Shown here piece after piece: positions 17,033 to 25,572 of a stretch of 64,000 nt of DNA (positions are counted from its first letter, which is position 1; each line of letters begins with the position of its first letter). The stretch comes from CAVSDF01 sp963726715. Its GTDB lineage: Bacteria; Bacteroidota; Rhodothermia; Rhodothermales; BA12. The stretch is taken from NCBI GenBank assembly GCA_963726715.1, contig CAVSDF010000006.1, positions 310,001 to 374,000 of the forward strand, written 5' to 3'. The position numbers were made by a program, and so were the translations under genes. The notes beneath the pieces were generated by a model, which ran no database searches, was not told the origin of the DNA, and was given only the letters and a program-made list of their open reading frames with translations.

Positions 17033-17953
17033 GTGAGCATCCTCGCCGTCGGCACCGTCGCCCTCGACCACATCGAAACGCCGTTCGCCTCGCAGCGCGG
17101 CGTCCTCGGTGGCAGCGCCACCTTCATCGCCCTTGCGGCGCGGTTCTTCTGCGACGACGTGCGCCTCGTCGCCGCCGTCGGCGACGATTTCCCCGACGAG
17201 TACCTCGACGCGCTCAAGAAGAGCGGTGTGCGCCTCGACGGTCTCGACGTGCAGGCGGGCGGCAAGACGTTCTCGTGGACGGGCCGCTACCACTTCGACA
17301 TGAACGGGCGCGACACGCTCGAGACGCAGCTCAACGTCCTCGAAACGTTCCAGCCCGTCGTGCCCGAGAGCTTCCGCGACGCCGAGATCGTGTGCCTCGG
17401 GAATCTCCACCCGCTCATCCAGCGCGACGTGCTCGGCCAGATGACCGGCGCGCGCTTCACGGTTCTCGACACGATGAACTACTGGATCGAGGCGACGCCG
17501 GAGCACTTGCAGCAGACGCTCAAGGTGACGGATTGCCTGATCGTGAACGACGCCGAGGCGCGCGAGCTGTCGAAGACCTCGAACCTCATCCGCGCCGCCC
17601 GCGTGATCCGCGAGATGGGGCCGAAGACGATCGTGATCAAGAAGGGCGAGCACGGCGCGCTCCTCTTCACCGAGGACGGCGGCATCTTCTCGGCGCCCGC
17701 CTTCCCGCTCGAAGACCTCCACGACCCGACCGGCGCGGGCGACACGTTCATGGGCGGCTTCGCCGGCTACCTCGCCCGCCAGCCCCGCGTGACGACCGAG
17801 GCCCTGCGCCGCGCCGTCGTCTACGGCAGCGTCCTCGCCAGTTTCTCCGTCGAGCGCTTCGGCCCCGACCGCCTCTTCTCGCTCCAGCAGGCCGAGATCG
17901 ACGGCCGCGTGAAGCAGTTCGAGCGCTTGTGCGTGATCCCGGCGGAGGTGTGA
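17033..17953 (+). CDS. PfkB-family sugar/nucleoside kinase
   Basis: A 306-residue kinase from the GTG at 17033. Family marks: N-terminal GGSATFIALAARFF (about residues 25-38, signature 1 region) and the C-terminal catalytic signature DPTGAGDTFMGGFAGY (about 233-248), where the Asp of GAGD is the catalytic base. The N-terminal substrate-loop and lid regions are short. It resembles ribokinase/adenosine-kinase types in Bacteroidota annotated only as sugar kinases; the substrate cannot be assigned. No Shine-Dalgarno is present (CCTCCCTCGAACTC before GTG). A hairpin at 18003 follows. Confidence 0.85.
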   Translation: MSILAVGTVALDHIETPFASQRGVLGGSATFIALAARFFCDDVRLVAAVGDDFPDEYLDALKKSGVRLDGLDVQAGGKTFSWTGRYHFDMNGRDTLETQLNVLETFQPVVPESFRDAEIVCLGNLHPLIQRDVLGQMTGARFTVLDTMNYWIEATPEHLQQTLKVTDCLIVNDAEARELSKTSNLIRAARVIREMGPKTIVIKKGEHGALLFTEDGGIFSAPAFPLEDLHDPTGAGDTFMGGFAGYLARQPRVTTEALRRAVVYGSVLASFSVERFGPDRLFSLQQAEIDGRVKQFERLCVIPAEV

Positions 17954-18002
17954 GCGCGGGGCCCCGACTCGGGTGGTGATTCCCCCTCCGCCCTGTCGGG
18001 CA

Positions 18003-18024
18003 CCTCCCCCACGCCTGGGGGAGG
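18003..18024. terminator. Terminator-like hairpin between convergent genes
   Basis: A perfect 9-bp stem CCTCCCCCA/TGGGGGAGG with a four-base loop, midway between the kinase (ends 17953) and the coiled-coil gene (ends 18090). Confidence 0.6.
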
Positions 18025-18089
18025 ACCGCCGCGGAGGCTGTGCAGGCCGCAGAGGCAGGAGGGGGAAGCGCGGCCCCGTCACGACCGGA

Positions 18090-21086
18090 CTACTGCGGCT
18101 CGGCGAAGGACGAGAGCGGCGTGAAGGGGGGGGCGGACGGCGGCGGCGCGGCGGCGCGGCGGGCGTCGTGGAGCTGCTGGCGCAGGGCGGCGGCGTCGCG
18201 GGCGAGGCGGTCGCGCTCTGCGCGGAAGGCGGCGGCCTCGGCAGCGAGAATGTCACGCTCAGCGCTCAGCCGGTCGCGCTCGCGGGTCGCGGCGACGGCG
18301 GCATCGACGGCGTGGCGGATGCGCGCGGTGGCGTCGGCGATCGACGGCGGCGGGGTGGCGGACGGCGGCGGCGCGGCGCGCAGGGCGTCGAGGTCGCGTT
18401 GCAGGGCGTCTCGCTCGGCGGCGAGGGCGCGGCTGGCGACGAGCGCGGCTTCGTGGTCGGCCTGCATCCGCGCGAGGGTGCGTTCGAGGGCGGCGTCGCG
18501 TTCAGCATCGCGCGAAGCGTGGCGGACAGATGCGGGCGGCGCCGTGCGGAGGCGGTCGGCGTCGGCGCGGGCGGTGCGCAAGGCCTCCGCCAGGGCATCG
18601 TGGCGGGCCGTGGCAGCAGAAAGGGCTGTGCGCAGGGCGTCGCGTTCCTCGGCGAGGGCGCGGTGCCGGATGTCGTCGGCGGAGGTGGCGGTGGCGAGAG
18701 CCGTGCGCAGGGCATCCCGTTCCTCGGCGAGGACGCGTCGCTCGGCATCGTGGTCGGTCGTCCGTCGTCCGTCGTCGACAGCCCGGAGCGCCTCGGACTC
18801 GCGGAGGCGCGCGGTGAGGACGTCGCGCTCGGCGGTCAGGGCGTCGCGTCCGGCGCGGAGGTCGTCGCGCTCGCGGCGCAGCGCGTCGGACGTGGTGGTG
18901 AGGGCGTCGAGGCGCTCGTCGAGGACGGCACGGTCGGCGTCGCTGCGGAGGACGTGGTCGGCGTCGGCGCGGGCGAGGTCGGCGCGGAGGGCGTCGCGCT
19001 CAGCGGCCGAGCGGGCCTCGGCGTCGCGGGCGGCAGCGCGTGCACTGGCGAGGGCGCCGTCGCGGGCGTCGCGGAGCGTGGCGAGGTCGTCGGCGTGGCG
19101 GTCGGCGGCGGCGAGGAGATCGGCAAGCGCACGGTCGCGGGCCTCGACGGCCTCGATGCGCGCGGCTTCGGCGGCGTCGGTGGCGAGGTCGGCATCGGCG
19201 AGGCGCACGCGCAGCGCCTCACGGTCGTCGGCGCGCTGGGCGTCGGTGCGGACGGCCTCGACCCGCTCGGCGCGGAGGCGGTCGGTCTCGGAGGCCAGGG
19301 CGTCGCGCTCGTCGCGGAGTGCGGCGAGATCGCGTTGCAGCGCGTCGCGCTCGGTGGTGAGGGCAGCGGCGGCCTCGGCGGGAACGGTGGCGGCGATCTG
19401 CTGGCGGAGGGCGTCGCGCTCGGCGGCGGTGGCGGCGAGGTCGGCGGCGAGGGCGTCGAGGCGCTCGGCGGTGGCGGCGCGGGCGGTCTCGTGCTCGGCG
19501 GCGAGACGCGCGAGGTCGTCGGTGGCGCGGTCGCGGTCCTCGGCGGCCCGTTCGATGGCGACGGTCGCCACGTCGACGCTCTCGCGTGCGGCGGCGAGAT
19601 CGGCGCGCAGGGCGTCGCGCTCGGCAGTGGCGGCGCTGAGGTCGGCGGTGACGGATGCGCGGGCCGCGTCGAGCGCGGCCTCGTGCTCGGCGGCGCGGGT
19701 GTCGCGCTCGGCGGCGAGCCGGTCGAGGCGCGTCCGGGCGTCGTTGAGATCGGCGGCGAGGGCGTCGCGGGTCTCGCGCGCCGCATCGCGTTCACCCACG
19801 AGGGCGGCGTGCTCGGCCGTTCGCGCATCGAGCGCTGTCGCAAGCGCGTCACGCTCGACGGCGAGGGCGTTCCGCTCGGCCGTCGCGGCTTCATGGGCTG
19901 CGTTCTGCGCGTCGAGCGTCGCCGCCAGATCGTTGCGCTCGGCGTCGAGAGCATCGCGCTCTGCGCCGAGAGCATCGAGGGCCGCCGCAAGCGCGTCGCG
20001 CTCCGCCATCACGGACGCGTGTTCGGCGGAGCGCGCGTCGAGCGTGGCCGCAAGGCTGTTCCGATTGGCAACGAGGGCGTCGCGCTCAGACGTGTGCTCG
20101 GCGGCCTGCGCGTCGAACGCAGCCACGAAGGTGTCGCGCTCGGCGGTTGTGGCGGCCAGATCGGCGGCAGCCGCGTCGCGTTCGGCAGTGACAGCCGTCA
20201 GGTCGGCCGCCGTTGCGTCGCGCTGGGCGAGGGTGGTGTCGCGCTCGGCGGTGACGGCGGCGAGGTCGGCGAGGAGCGTGTCGCGCTCGGCGGCGGTGGC
20301 GGCGAGGCGGGCGGCGAGGGTGTCGCGCTCGGCCTCGGCGGTGGCGAGCGTCGCGGAGACGGCATCGCGTTCGGACGTGAGGGCGTCACAGTCGGCGGCA
20401 GTGGCGGTGGCGGTCTCGCGGGCGGCGGCGAGGTCGGCGGTGGCGCGGGCGAGGTCGCGGGCGAGACGGTCGCGGTCGGCGGCGATCTGATCGGCGATGT
20501 CGCCCTCCTCCGACCGCTCGCTCGTCGTCGCGTCGAGGCGGACGCGGAGGCGGCGGGCATCGTCGCGCAGCTGCTCGGCGTCGGCGCTGAGGCGCTCGAT
20601 CTCGGCGTTCGACTCGTTCGCGCGGCTGCGGAGGGCGTCGCGTTCGGTCGTGGCGGCGGCGAGGTCGGCGCTCAGCCGGTCGCGGGCGTGGCGGTCGACC
20701 TCCGCCGCACTCGCCCGCGTCGCCTGCGCCGCTTCGGCGTCGACGAGGGCGTCGTGGACGGCGCCCAGGCGCGCTTCGAGCGGGGCGTCGGCGTCGCTCG
20801 CGCGCAGGGCGAGGGTCTCGCGGACGGCGTCGAGTTCGGCGATCATCGGCCCGAGGGCGACGCGGGGCATCGTCGGCAGGGGCGCGCGGGATGTGAGGGG
20901 GATCGGCGGAAGCGCTCCGAAACCGGTCGCCGGAAGACCGCCGAGCGGTGGCGAGGGCGGCAGGGACGCTTCGAGCGGCTCGCCGGAATCGTCGAAGTAG
21001 CGGGCGCGGAAATAGGCGTAGCCCCCGGCGGCGCCGAGGGCCACCGACAGGAGGGCGACGGCCAGCAGGGGCAACAGCAAACTCAC
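18090..21086 (-). CDS. Giant membrane-anchored coiled-coil protein
   Basis: A 998-residue protein. Residues 2-28 form a single N-terminal transmembrane helix (SLLLPLLAVALLSVALGAAG), followed by a Pro-rich linker to about residue 80. From about 85 to 970 it is an unbroken coiled coil of Ala/Arg/Asp/Glu/Leu with more than thirty copies of the word AERD(A/T)L, often at 14-residue spacing (for example TAERDALRADLAAARE). The last 30 residues are Pro/Ala rich. The topology resembles RmuC- or EzrA-like filamentous proteins, but no RmuC nuclease-like domain is present and I assign no function. The repeats are encoded by near-identical DNA words, so repeat-number change is likely. Confidence 0.75.
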   Translation of the reverse strand: MSLLLPLLAVALLSVALGAAGGYAYFRARYFDDSGEPLEASLPPSPPLGGLPATGFGALPPIPLTSRAPLPTMPRVALGPMIAELDAVRETLALRASDADAPLEARLGAVHDALVDAEAAQATRASAAEVDRHARDRLSADLAAATTERDALRSRANESNAEIERLSADAEQLRDDARRLRVRLDATTSERSEEGDIADQIAADRDRLARDLARATADLAAARETATATAADCDALTSERDAVSATLATAEAERDTLAARLAATAAERDTLLADLAAVTAERDTTLAQRDATAADLTAVTAERDAAAADLAATTAERDTFVAAFDAQAAEHTSERDALVANRNSLAATLDARSAEHASVMAERDALAAALDALGAERDALDAERNDLAATLDAQNAAHEAATAERNALAVERDALATALDARTAEHAALVGERDAARETRDALAADLNDARTRLDRLAAERDTRAAEHEAALDAARASVTADLSAATAERDALRADLAAARESVDVATVAIERAAEDRDRATDDLARLAAEHETARAATAERLDALAADLAATAAERDALRQQIAATVPAEAAAALTTERDALQRDLAALRDERDALASETDRLRAERVEAVRTDAQRADDREALRVRLADADLATDAAEAARIEAVEARDRALADLLAAADRHADDLATLRDARDGALASARAAARDAEARSAAERDALRADLARADADHVLRSDADRAVLDERLDALTTTSDALRRERDDLRAGRDALTAERDVLTARLRESEALRAVDDGRRTTDHDAERRVLAEERDALRTALATATSADDIRHRALAEERDALRTALSAATARHDALAEALRTARADADRLRTAPPASVRHASRDAERDAALERTLARMQADHEAALVASRALAAERDALQRDLDALRAAPPPSATPPPSIADATARIRHAVDAAVAATRERDRLSAERDILAAEAAAFRAERDRLARDAAALRQQLHDARRAAAPPPSAPPFTPLSSFAEPQ
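18752..18779. repeat. CGTCCGTCGTC repeat inside the coiled-coil gene
   Basis: The run GGTCGGTCGTCCGTCGTCC matches the intergenic repeats at 25239-25264, 35086-35116 and 39990-40020. Here it encodes the atypical insertion DDGRRTTDHD within the coiled coil. Confidence 0.6.
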
Positions 21087-21272
21087 GGGGGCGCAGGGAC
21101 AGGTCGGGGCCGCGCGGTCTCAGATCGGGACCGCCGCGGCGAGGGGCGAAGGATCGAACGCTCGTAACATTCGTGCCAGAACGCAAGTCCCCTCCACCCG
21201 GCCCCGTCGGCCCGGCTCCTCCGCTGCGGACCGTCCGCCCGCGAATCGCCGCATTCCCCCTCGCCTGTCCCG

Positions 21273-23455
21273 GTGCTGTTGTCTTCTCCGTCCGCGTCCC
21301 GGCCGCTGCTCCATCGTCTGTCCCCGCGCCGCGTCGCCTGCGTTCTCGTGGCCGCCGTGCTCACCGTCGCCGGGTGCCGCGGGGATGAGGATGTGCCGGT
21401 GCGCGCGGCGTCGGCCGAGGCGACGTACGTCGGGCGATGCGGCGTGCGTGTCGTGCCACGGCGAGATCGCGGCGACGTACGCGCGCACCGGGATGGGCCG
21501 GTCGATGAGCCGCTTCGACGCGGCAACCGCGCCCGAGCGCTTCGGCGGATCGCCCGTCGTCAGCACGACCGACAGCCTCGTCTACGACGCCTTCGTCGAG
21601 GGCGACTCGCTCGTGCAGCGCGAGCGGCGCCTCTCGCCATCGGGCGTCGTCACGCACGAGCTGCGGTACGCGGCGGCGTACGTCGTCGGCTCGGGCAACG
21701 CGACGCGCTCGTACCTGATGAACGTCAACGGCCACCTGACCGAGATGCCGCTCACGTGGTACGCCGAGCGCGCGATCTGGGACCTCTCGCCCGGCTACCG
21801 GCAGGCCAACCTGCGCTTCGACCGCCCCGTCAACCAGCAGTGCGTGACGTGCCACACGGCGACGCCCGTCTACTCGGCCTTCACGCAGGCGCACTACGAG
21901 ACCCCGCTTCCGCTCGGCATCTCGTGCGAGCAGTGCCACGGCCCCGCGAGCCGCCACGTCGAGAGCCGCCTCGCGGGCACGGGGGCCGAAGAGGGCGCGC
22001 CCGACCCGACCGTCGTCAACCCGGCGCGGCTCGACCGCGGGCGGCAGCTCGCCGTCTGCCAGCAGTGCCACCTCTCCGGCACGACCGTCTTCCGCGACGG
22101 TCACGACCCGTCGACGTTCCGGCCCGGCCAGGCGATCTCCGAGAGCCGCATCGTCTACGTCCGCGCCGAGCAGCTGACCGATCCCGAGGAGTTCGGCATC
22201 TCGTCGCACGCGCAGCGCCTCGCCGAGAGCGCCTGCTTCAAGGCGTCGGCGATGACCTGCACGACCTGCCACGACCCGCACGTCAGCGCCGCCGAGACCG
22301 GCCCGGCGACCTTCTCGAACGCCTGCCGCTCGTGCCACACCGCGGCCGCGCTTCCGGCGATGCCCGGCCACGCGGCGTCTGCGTCGCCATCCGCCACGCC
22401 ATCCCCGGCGACCTCGGCGACCGGCGCGCCGATGTGCCCCGAGGTGGCGCCGTCGGCGGTGGCGACGGCCAACTGCGTCTCGTGCCACATGCAGGCGGCG
22501 GGGACGAGCGACATCCCGCACGTCACCTTCACCGACCACTGGATCCGCCGGACGCTCCCGCGCCGCACGCCTCCGAGCGCGACGATCGCCGCTCTCGAAG
22601 CGCCTCCCGAGACCGCCCCGCTGCGCCTCGTCCGCCTCACCGACGTCGGCGACCGCGACGACGACGCGCCCGCGCTGCGCCGCCTCGAAGACGCCGCCGC
22701 GACGTTCGCCTTCTACGAGACGACGCACCGCCTCCCGGCCTACCTGCCGCGCATCGCCGGGGCCGCGCGCGAGGGGCTGGCCGGAGGCGCCGATCTCGCG
22801 CGCGGCGCGGCTCGCGTTCGGGCGCGCGCTGATGTTGCAGGATTCGCTCGCCGCCGCCGTTGCGGTCTTCGACGCCGCCGTCGCGCGCTACCCCTCCGAT
22901 GCCCGGCTGCACTACTGGCGCGGGATGGCGCTGCGGCGTCTCGCGCGCCCGGCGGATGCGGCCGGGGCGCTTCGGCGGGCCGTCGAGATCCAGCCGCGGT
23001 TCGTCGAGGCCCGCCTCGGCCTCGCCGCCGCCCTCGCCGAATCGGGCGACGCGGCCGGTGCCGAGGCCGCCTACCGCGCCGCCCTCGCCGACGACCCGGT
23101 CCGGCACGCGGGCGCGTGGAACGACCTCGGCTTCCTCCTCCTCCAGCAGCAGCGCATGGCCGACGCCGAGGCGCCGCTCGCCCGCGCCGTCGCCCTCGCC
23201 CCCGACCTCACGCTCGCGCTCGTCAACCTCGGCAGCCTCCGCCTCGCCCTCGGCGACGGCCCCGCGGCCGATCTGCTCTTCGGGCGCGCCCTCCGCCTCG
23301 ACCCCGCCAACACGAGCGCCCTCGCCAACCGCGGCATCCTCGCCGCGCAGTCCGGACGGATGGATGAGGCGCGAGACCTTTTCCGCCGCGTCGTCGCCCT
23401 CGACCCGACCGACACGCGGGCGCAGGGGGTGCTGGCGCAGTTGGAGGGGCGGTGA
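21273..23455 (+). CDS. Seven-heme cytochrome c lipoprotein with C-terminal TPRs, two frameshifts
   Basis: Read with two one-base corrections (near 21433 and 22803) this is a 726-residue protein from the GTG at 21273. A lipoprotein signal ends in the lipobox LTVAGC. Seven CxxCH heme sites follow: CVSCH (about 58), CVTCH (190), CEQCH (218), CQQCH (262), CTTCH (329), CRSCH (351) and CVSCH (401). From about residue 525 come five or so TPR units (for example YPSDARLHYWRGMALRRL). The cytochrome-TPR fusion is found in multiheme proteins of several environmental phyla and suggests periplasmic electron transfer with docking to partners. A one-heme lipoprotein gene follows on the same strand. Confidence 0.8.
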
Positions 23456-23624
23456 TGAGGGGGAGTGGGAGGGTGTGTTTGTGGGGGGATGGTTCGTCGG
23501 CGATGTCGTGCCGGTCGATGCATCCGGGGGCGACGGGGCACGAACGCTCGCATCTCTACCGGGCGTCGCCTCAACCCACGCCCGTCTTCCGGCGTTGCGG
23601 CGCCCGCCTCCCTCCGTCGCTTCG

Positions 23625-24528
23625 ATGCTCCGACCCGTCTTCGCCCGCCGCCGTCCTCGCCCTCGCCGGATGCGGCGGCGGCCCCGACGCCTCCGCGCTG
23701 CGCCTCGACGTCGAGCGCCGCGACCCGTCGCCGCTCCTGACCCTGTACCTCGGCGCCCTCCTCGGCCCCAACGGCGGCGACCCGGTCGCCGCGGGCCTCG
23801 CCGCGCGCGACGGCGACGCATGGACGCTCGACGGCCCCGCCATCGCCGCCCGCGCCCCCGACGGTGCCCCCGCCATCGACGCCGACGGCGACGGCGATGT
23901 GGACGCCGACGAACTGACCGCCTTCGCGCAGGCCACCTACGCCGCCGCCCGCGCCTTCCCCGCCACCCTCGACGCGCTCGCCCTCGACACCGCCGCCGCG
24001 TTTCCGCTCGACGTCTCGGGCGTGATGACGACGGCGCGTCGGCGCGTGTTCATGCCGCGCGCGGCCCTCCAGAGCGCCCTCGCCGGCTACCGCGCCGCCG
24101 GCGACCGCCTCGTCTACCCCGTCGGCACGACCGTCTGGGGCGCCCACGCCGCGCCCGATGGCGAGACGACGCTCATGCGCAAGCGCGCCGACGGCGTCTG
24201 GGACTTCGCCGTCTACGACCGCGCCGGACGCCTCGCCGACGCCACGAGCGGCGCCCCGCGCCCGCTCCGCGCGCCGACGCAGTGCATCGGCTGCCACGCC
24301 GGGTCGAAGCTGTTCGAGCCGGAGAAGAGCTTCCCGCGCGACGCGCCCGCCGGTCCCGACGGCCCCCGCGCCGTCCACACGCCCCACCGCAGCGCCGCCG
24401 CGGCCGCCTTCTTCGACGAGCACGCGCGCCGCAGCGACGGCCTCCTCGGCCTCTACGCGACCGTCTACGCCGCCGCGAACCCGCAGGACAGCGCCGTCGC
24501 CGCCCTCGCCATCCCCGGCCTGCGCTGA
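23625..24528 (+). CDS. Single-heme, EF-hand lipoprotein, one frameshift
   Basis: The ATG at 23625 with one base removed from CCC at 23643 gives MLRPVFAAAVLALAGCGGG, a clean lipoprotein signal, and a 300-residue protein. It has an EF-hand-like calcium loop (DADGDGDVDADEL, about residue 85) and one heme site CIGCHAG (about residue 224). The heme segment is preceded by PLRAPTQ and followed by PEKSFPRD, as in cytochrome-like proteins with a conserved QCIGCH core. It is 169 bp behind the seven-heme gene on the same strand, so the two are probably redox partners on the periplasmic side of a membrane. Confidence 0.7.
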
Positions 24529-24585
24529 CGCTCCGGGTGGCGCGTGCTGCGGCCACCACTCGACGCGACCTCACCAACGCGCACT

Positions 24586-25068
24586 TCACCCCTTGCCGTA
24601 GACGCTGGCGGGGTCGAAGAGCGGCTCGGTCTCGGTGACGACCGCGTCGCCGTCGAGGCGGCGGTAGAAGCACGAGCGGCGCCCGGTGTGGCAGGCGGCG
24701 CCGCCGACCTGGTCGATGGCGAAGAGGAGCGCGTCGCCGTCGCAGTCGATGCGGACGGCGCGGACGGTCTGCGTCTGCCCGCTCGTCTCGCCCTTGACCC
24801 ACACCTTCTGCCGCGAGCGGCTCCAGTAGGTCATCACGCCCGTGTCGAGCGTCTGGCGCAGCGTGGCCTCGGTCATGTGGGCGAGCATCAGGATCTCGCC
24901 CGTCTCGGCGTCCTGCGCGATGGCGGTCACGAGGCCGTCGGCGCCGTAGGTGACGAGCGGGAGGAGGGCGTCGGCGGAGAAGGTGGGGAGGAGTCGGTCA
25001 CGGGGGGGCGGAAGAGGAAGGTGGGGAAACGAGAACGCCCGCGCTGCGGAGGGCAGGGCGGGCGGCAC
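24586..25068 (-). CDS. hisI: Phosphoribosyl-AMP cyclohydrolase
   Basis: A 160-residue HisI opening the adenine ring of PR-AMP, the third step of histidine synthesis. The hallmark [19 protein letters not shown] (about residues 80-98) is present. So is [16 protein letters not shown], whose Asp residues bind Mg, followed by [12 protein letters not shown], whose two Cys together with the first Cys of DCDGD bind zinc. There is no fused HisE domain. The first 30 residues are Pro-rich and the true start may be a later non-ATG codon before [14 protein letters not shown]. No other his genes are adjacent. Confidence 0.9.
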   Translation of the reverse strand: MPPALPSAARAFSFPHLPLPPPRDRLLPTFSADALLPLVTYGADGLVTAIAQDAETGEILMLAHMTEATLRQTLDTGVMTYWSRSRQKVWVKGETSGQTQTVRAVRIDCDGDALLFAIDQVGGAACHTGRRSCFYRRLDGDAVVTETEPLFDPASVYGKG

Positions 25069-25238
25069 CGGAGACCGGAGGCGGAGACGAGCTTACGCAC
25101 CGGATCGGCCCGCCCGGAGGGCGTGCGCGTGGGCGTGGCGATGCGTCGGGCGAGCGGTCATGGAGCCAAGATAGCCGGACGGAGCGCAGCGTCGGCGTCG
25201 GCGTTCGCGGCGTCGCACAGGCTTCACGGATGGGCTGT

Positions 25239-25264
25239 GTCCATCGTCCGTCGTCCGTCGTCCA
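25239..25264. repeat. CGTCCGTCGTC short repeat
   Basis: Three near-tandem copies of a (C)CGTCGT unit directly before yidD. The same word recurs at 18752, 35086 and, inverted, at 39990. Confidence 0.6.
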
Positions 25265-25273
25265 ACACCCCCG

Positions 25274-25555
25274 ATGCCGCGTCTCCCCATCCACCGCTGG
25301 CCCGCCGAGGCGCTCGTCGCGCTCGTGCGCGGCTACCAGCGCTGGATCTCGCCGCTCAGCCCGCCGACGTGCCGCTTCACGCCGACGTGCTCGCAGTACG
25401 CCATCGAGGCGCTGCGCGAACAGGGGTTCGTGCGCGGCACCGTCCTCGCCACGTGGCGCATCCTGCGCTGCGCGCCGTGGGGCGGCCACGGCCACGACGC
25501 GCCGCAGTGGCCCCCGCCCGGCGTCCGCGCGGGTGACGGCCTGCCGCCGGTGTGA
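25274..25555 (+). CDS. yidD: Membrane protein insertion efficiency factor YidD
   Basis: A 93-residue YidD protein. [20 protein letters not shown] and [19 protein letters not shown] show the conserved Cys pair and the YQ..ISP...P.CRF.PTCS.YA signature. [14 protein letters not shown] is the usual C-terminal end. Members sit at the inner membrane and assist YidC-mediated insertion. It usually neighbours rnpA/yidC, but here stands between hisI and a secreted FG-GAP protein. Confidence 0.93.
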   Translation: MPRLPIHRWPAEALVALVRGYQRWISPLSPPTCRFTPTCSQYAIEALREQGFVRGTVLATWRILRCAPWGGHGHDAPQWPPPGVRAGDGLPPV

Positions 25556-25572
25556 GGGCGCGCTGACCTGCG

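Noticed and set aside
18090..21086. CRISPR-like regular repeats
   Set aside because: The regular spacing reflects codons for AERDAL heptads in an open frame; there are no unique spacers and no cas genes.
17973..21167. A 1064-codon Gly/Ala/Val-rich frame opposite the coiled-coil gene
   Set aside because: It looks like a repetitive glycine-rich protein, but its repeats are the complement of AERDAL codons; the opposite strand has the membrane anchor and heptads.
25093..25290. Small minus-strand frame upstream of hisI
   Set aside because: Its sequence is set by the CGTCCGTCGTC repeat and overlaps the start of yidD; Arg/His-rich with no family features.
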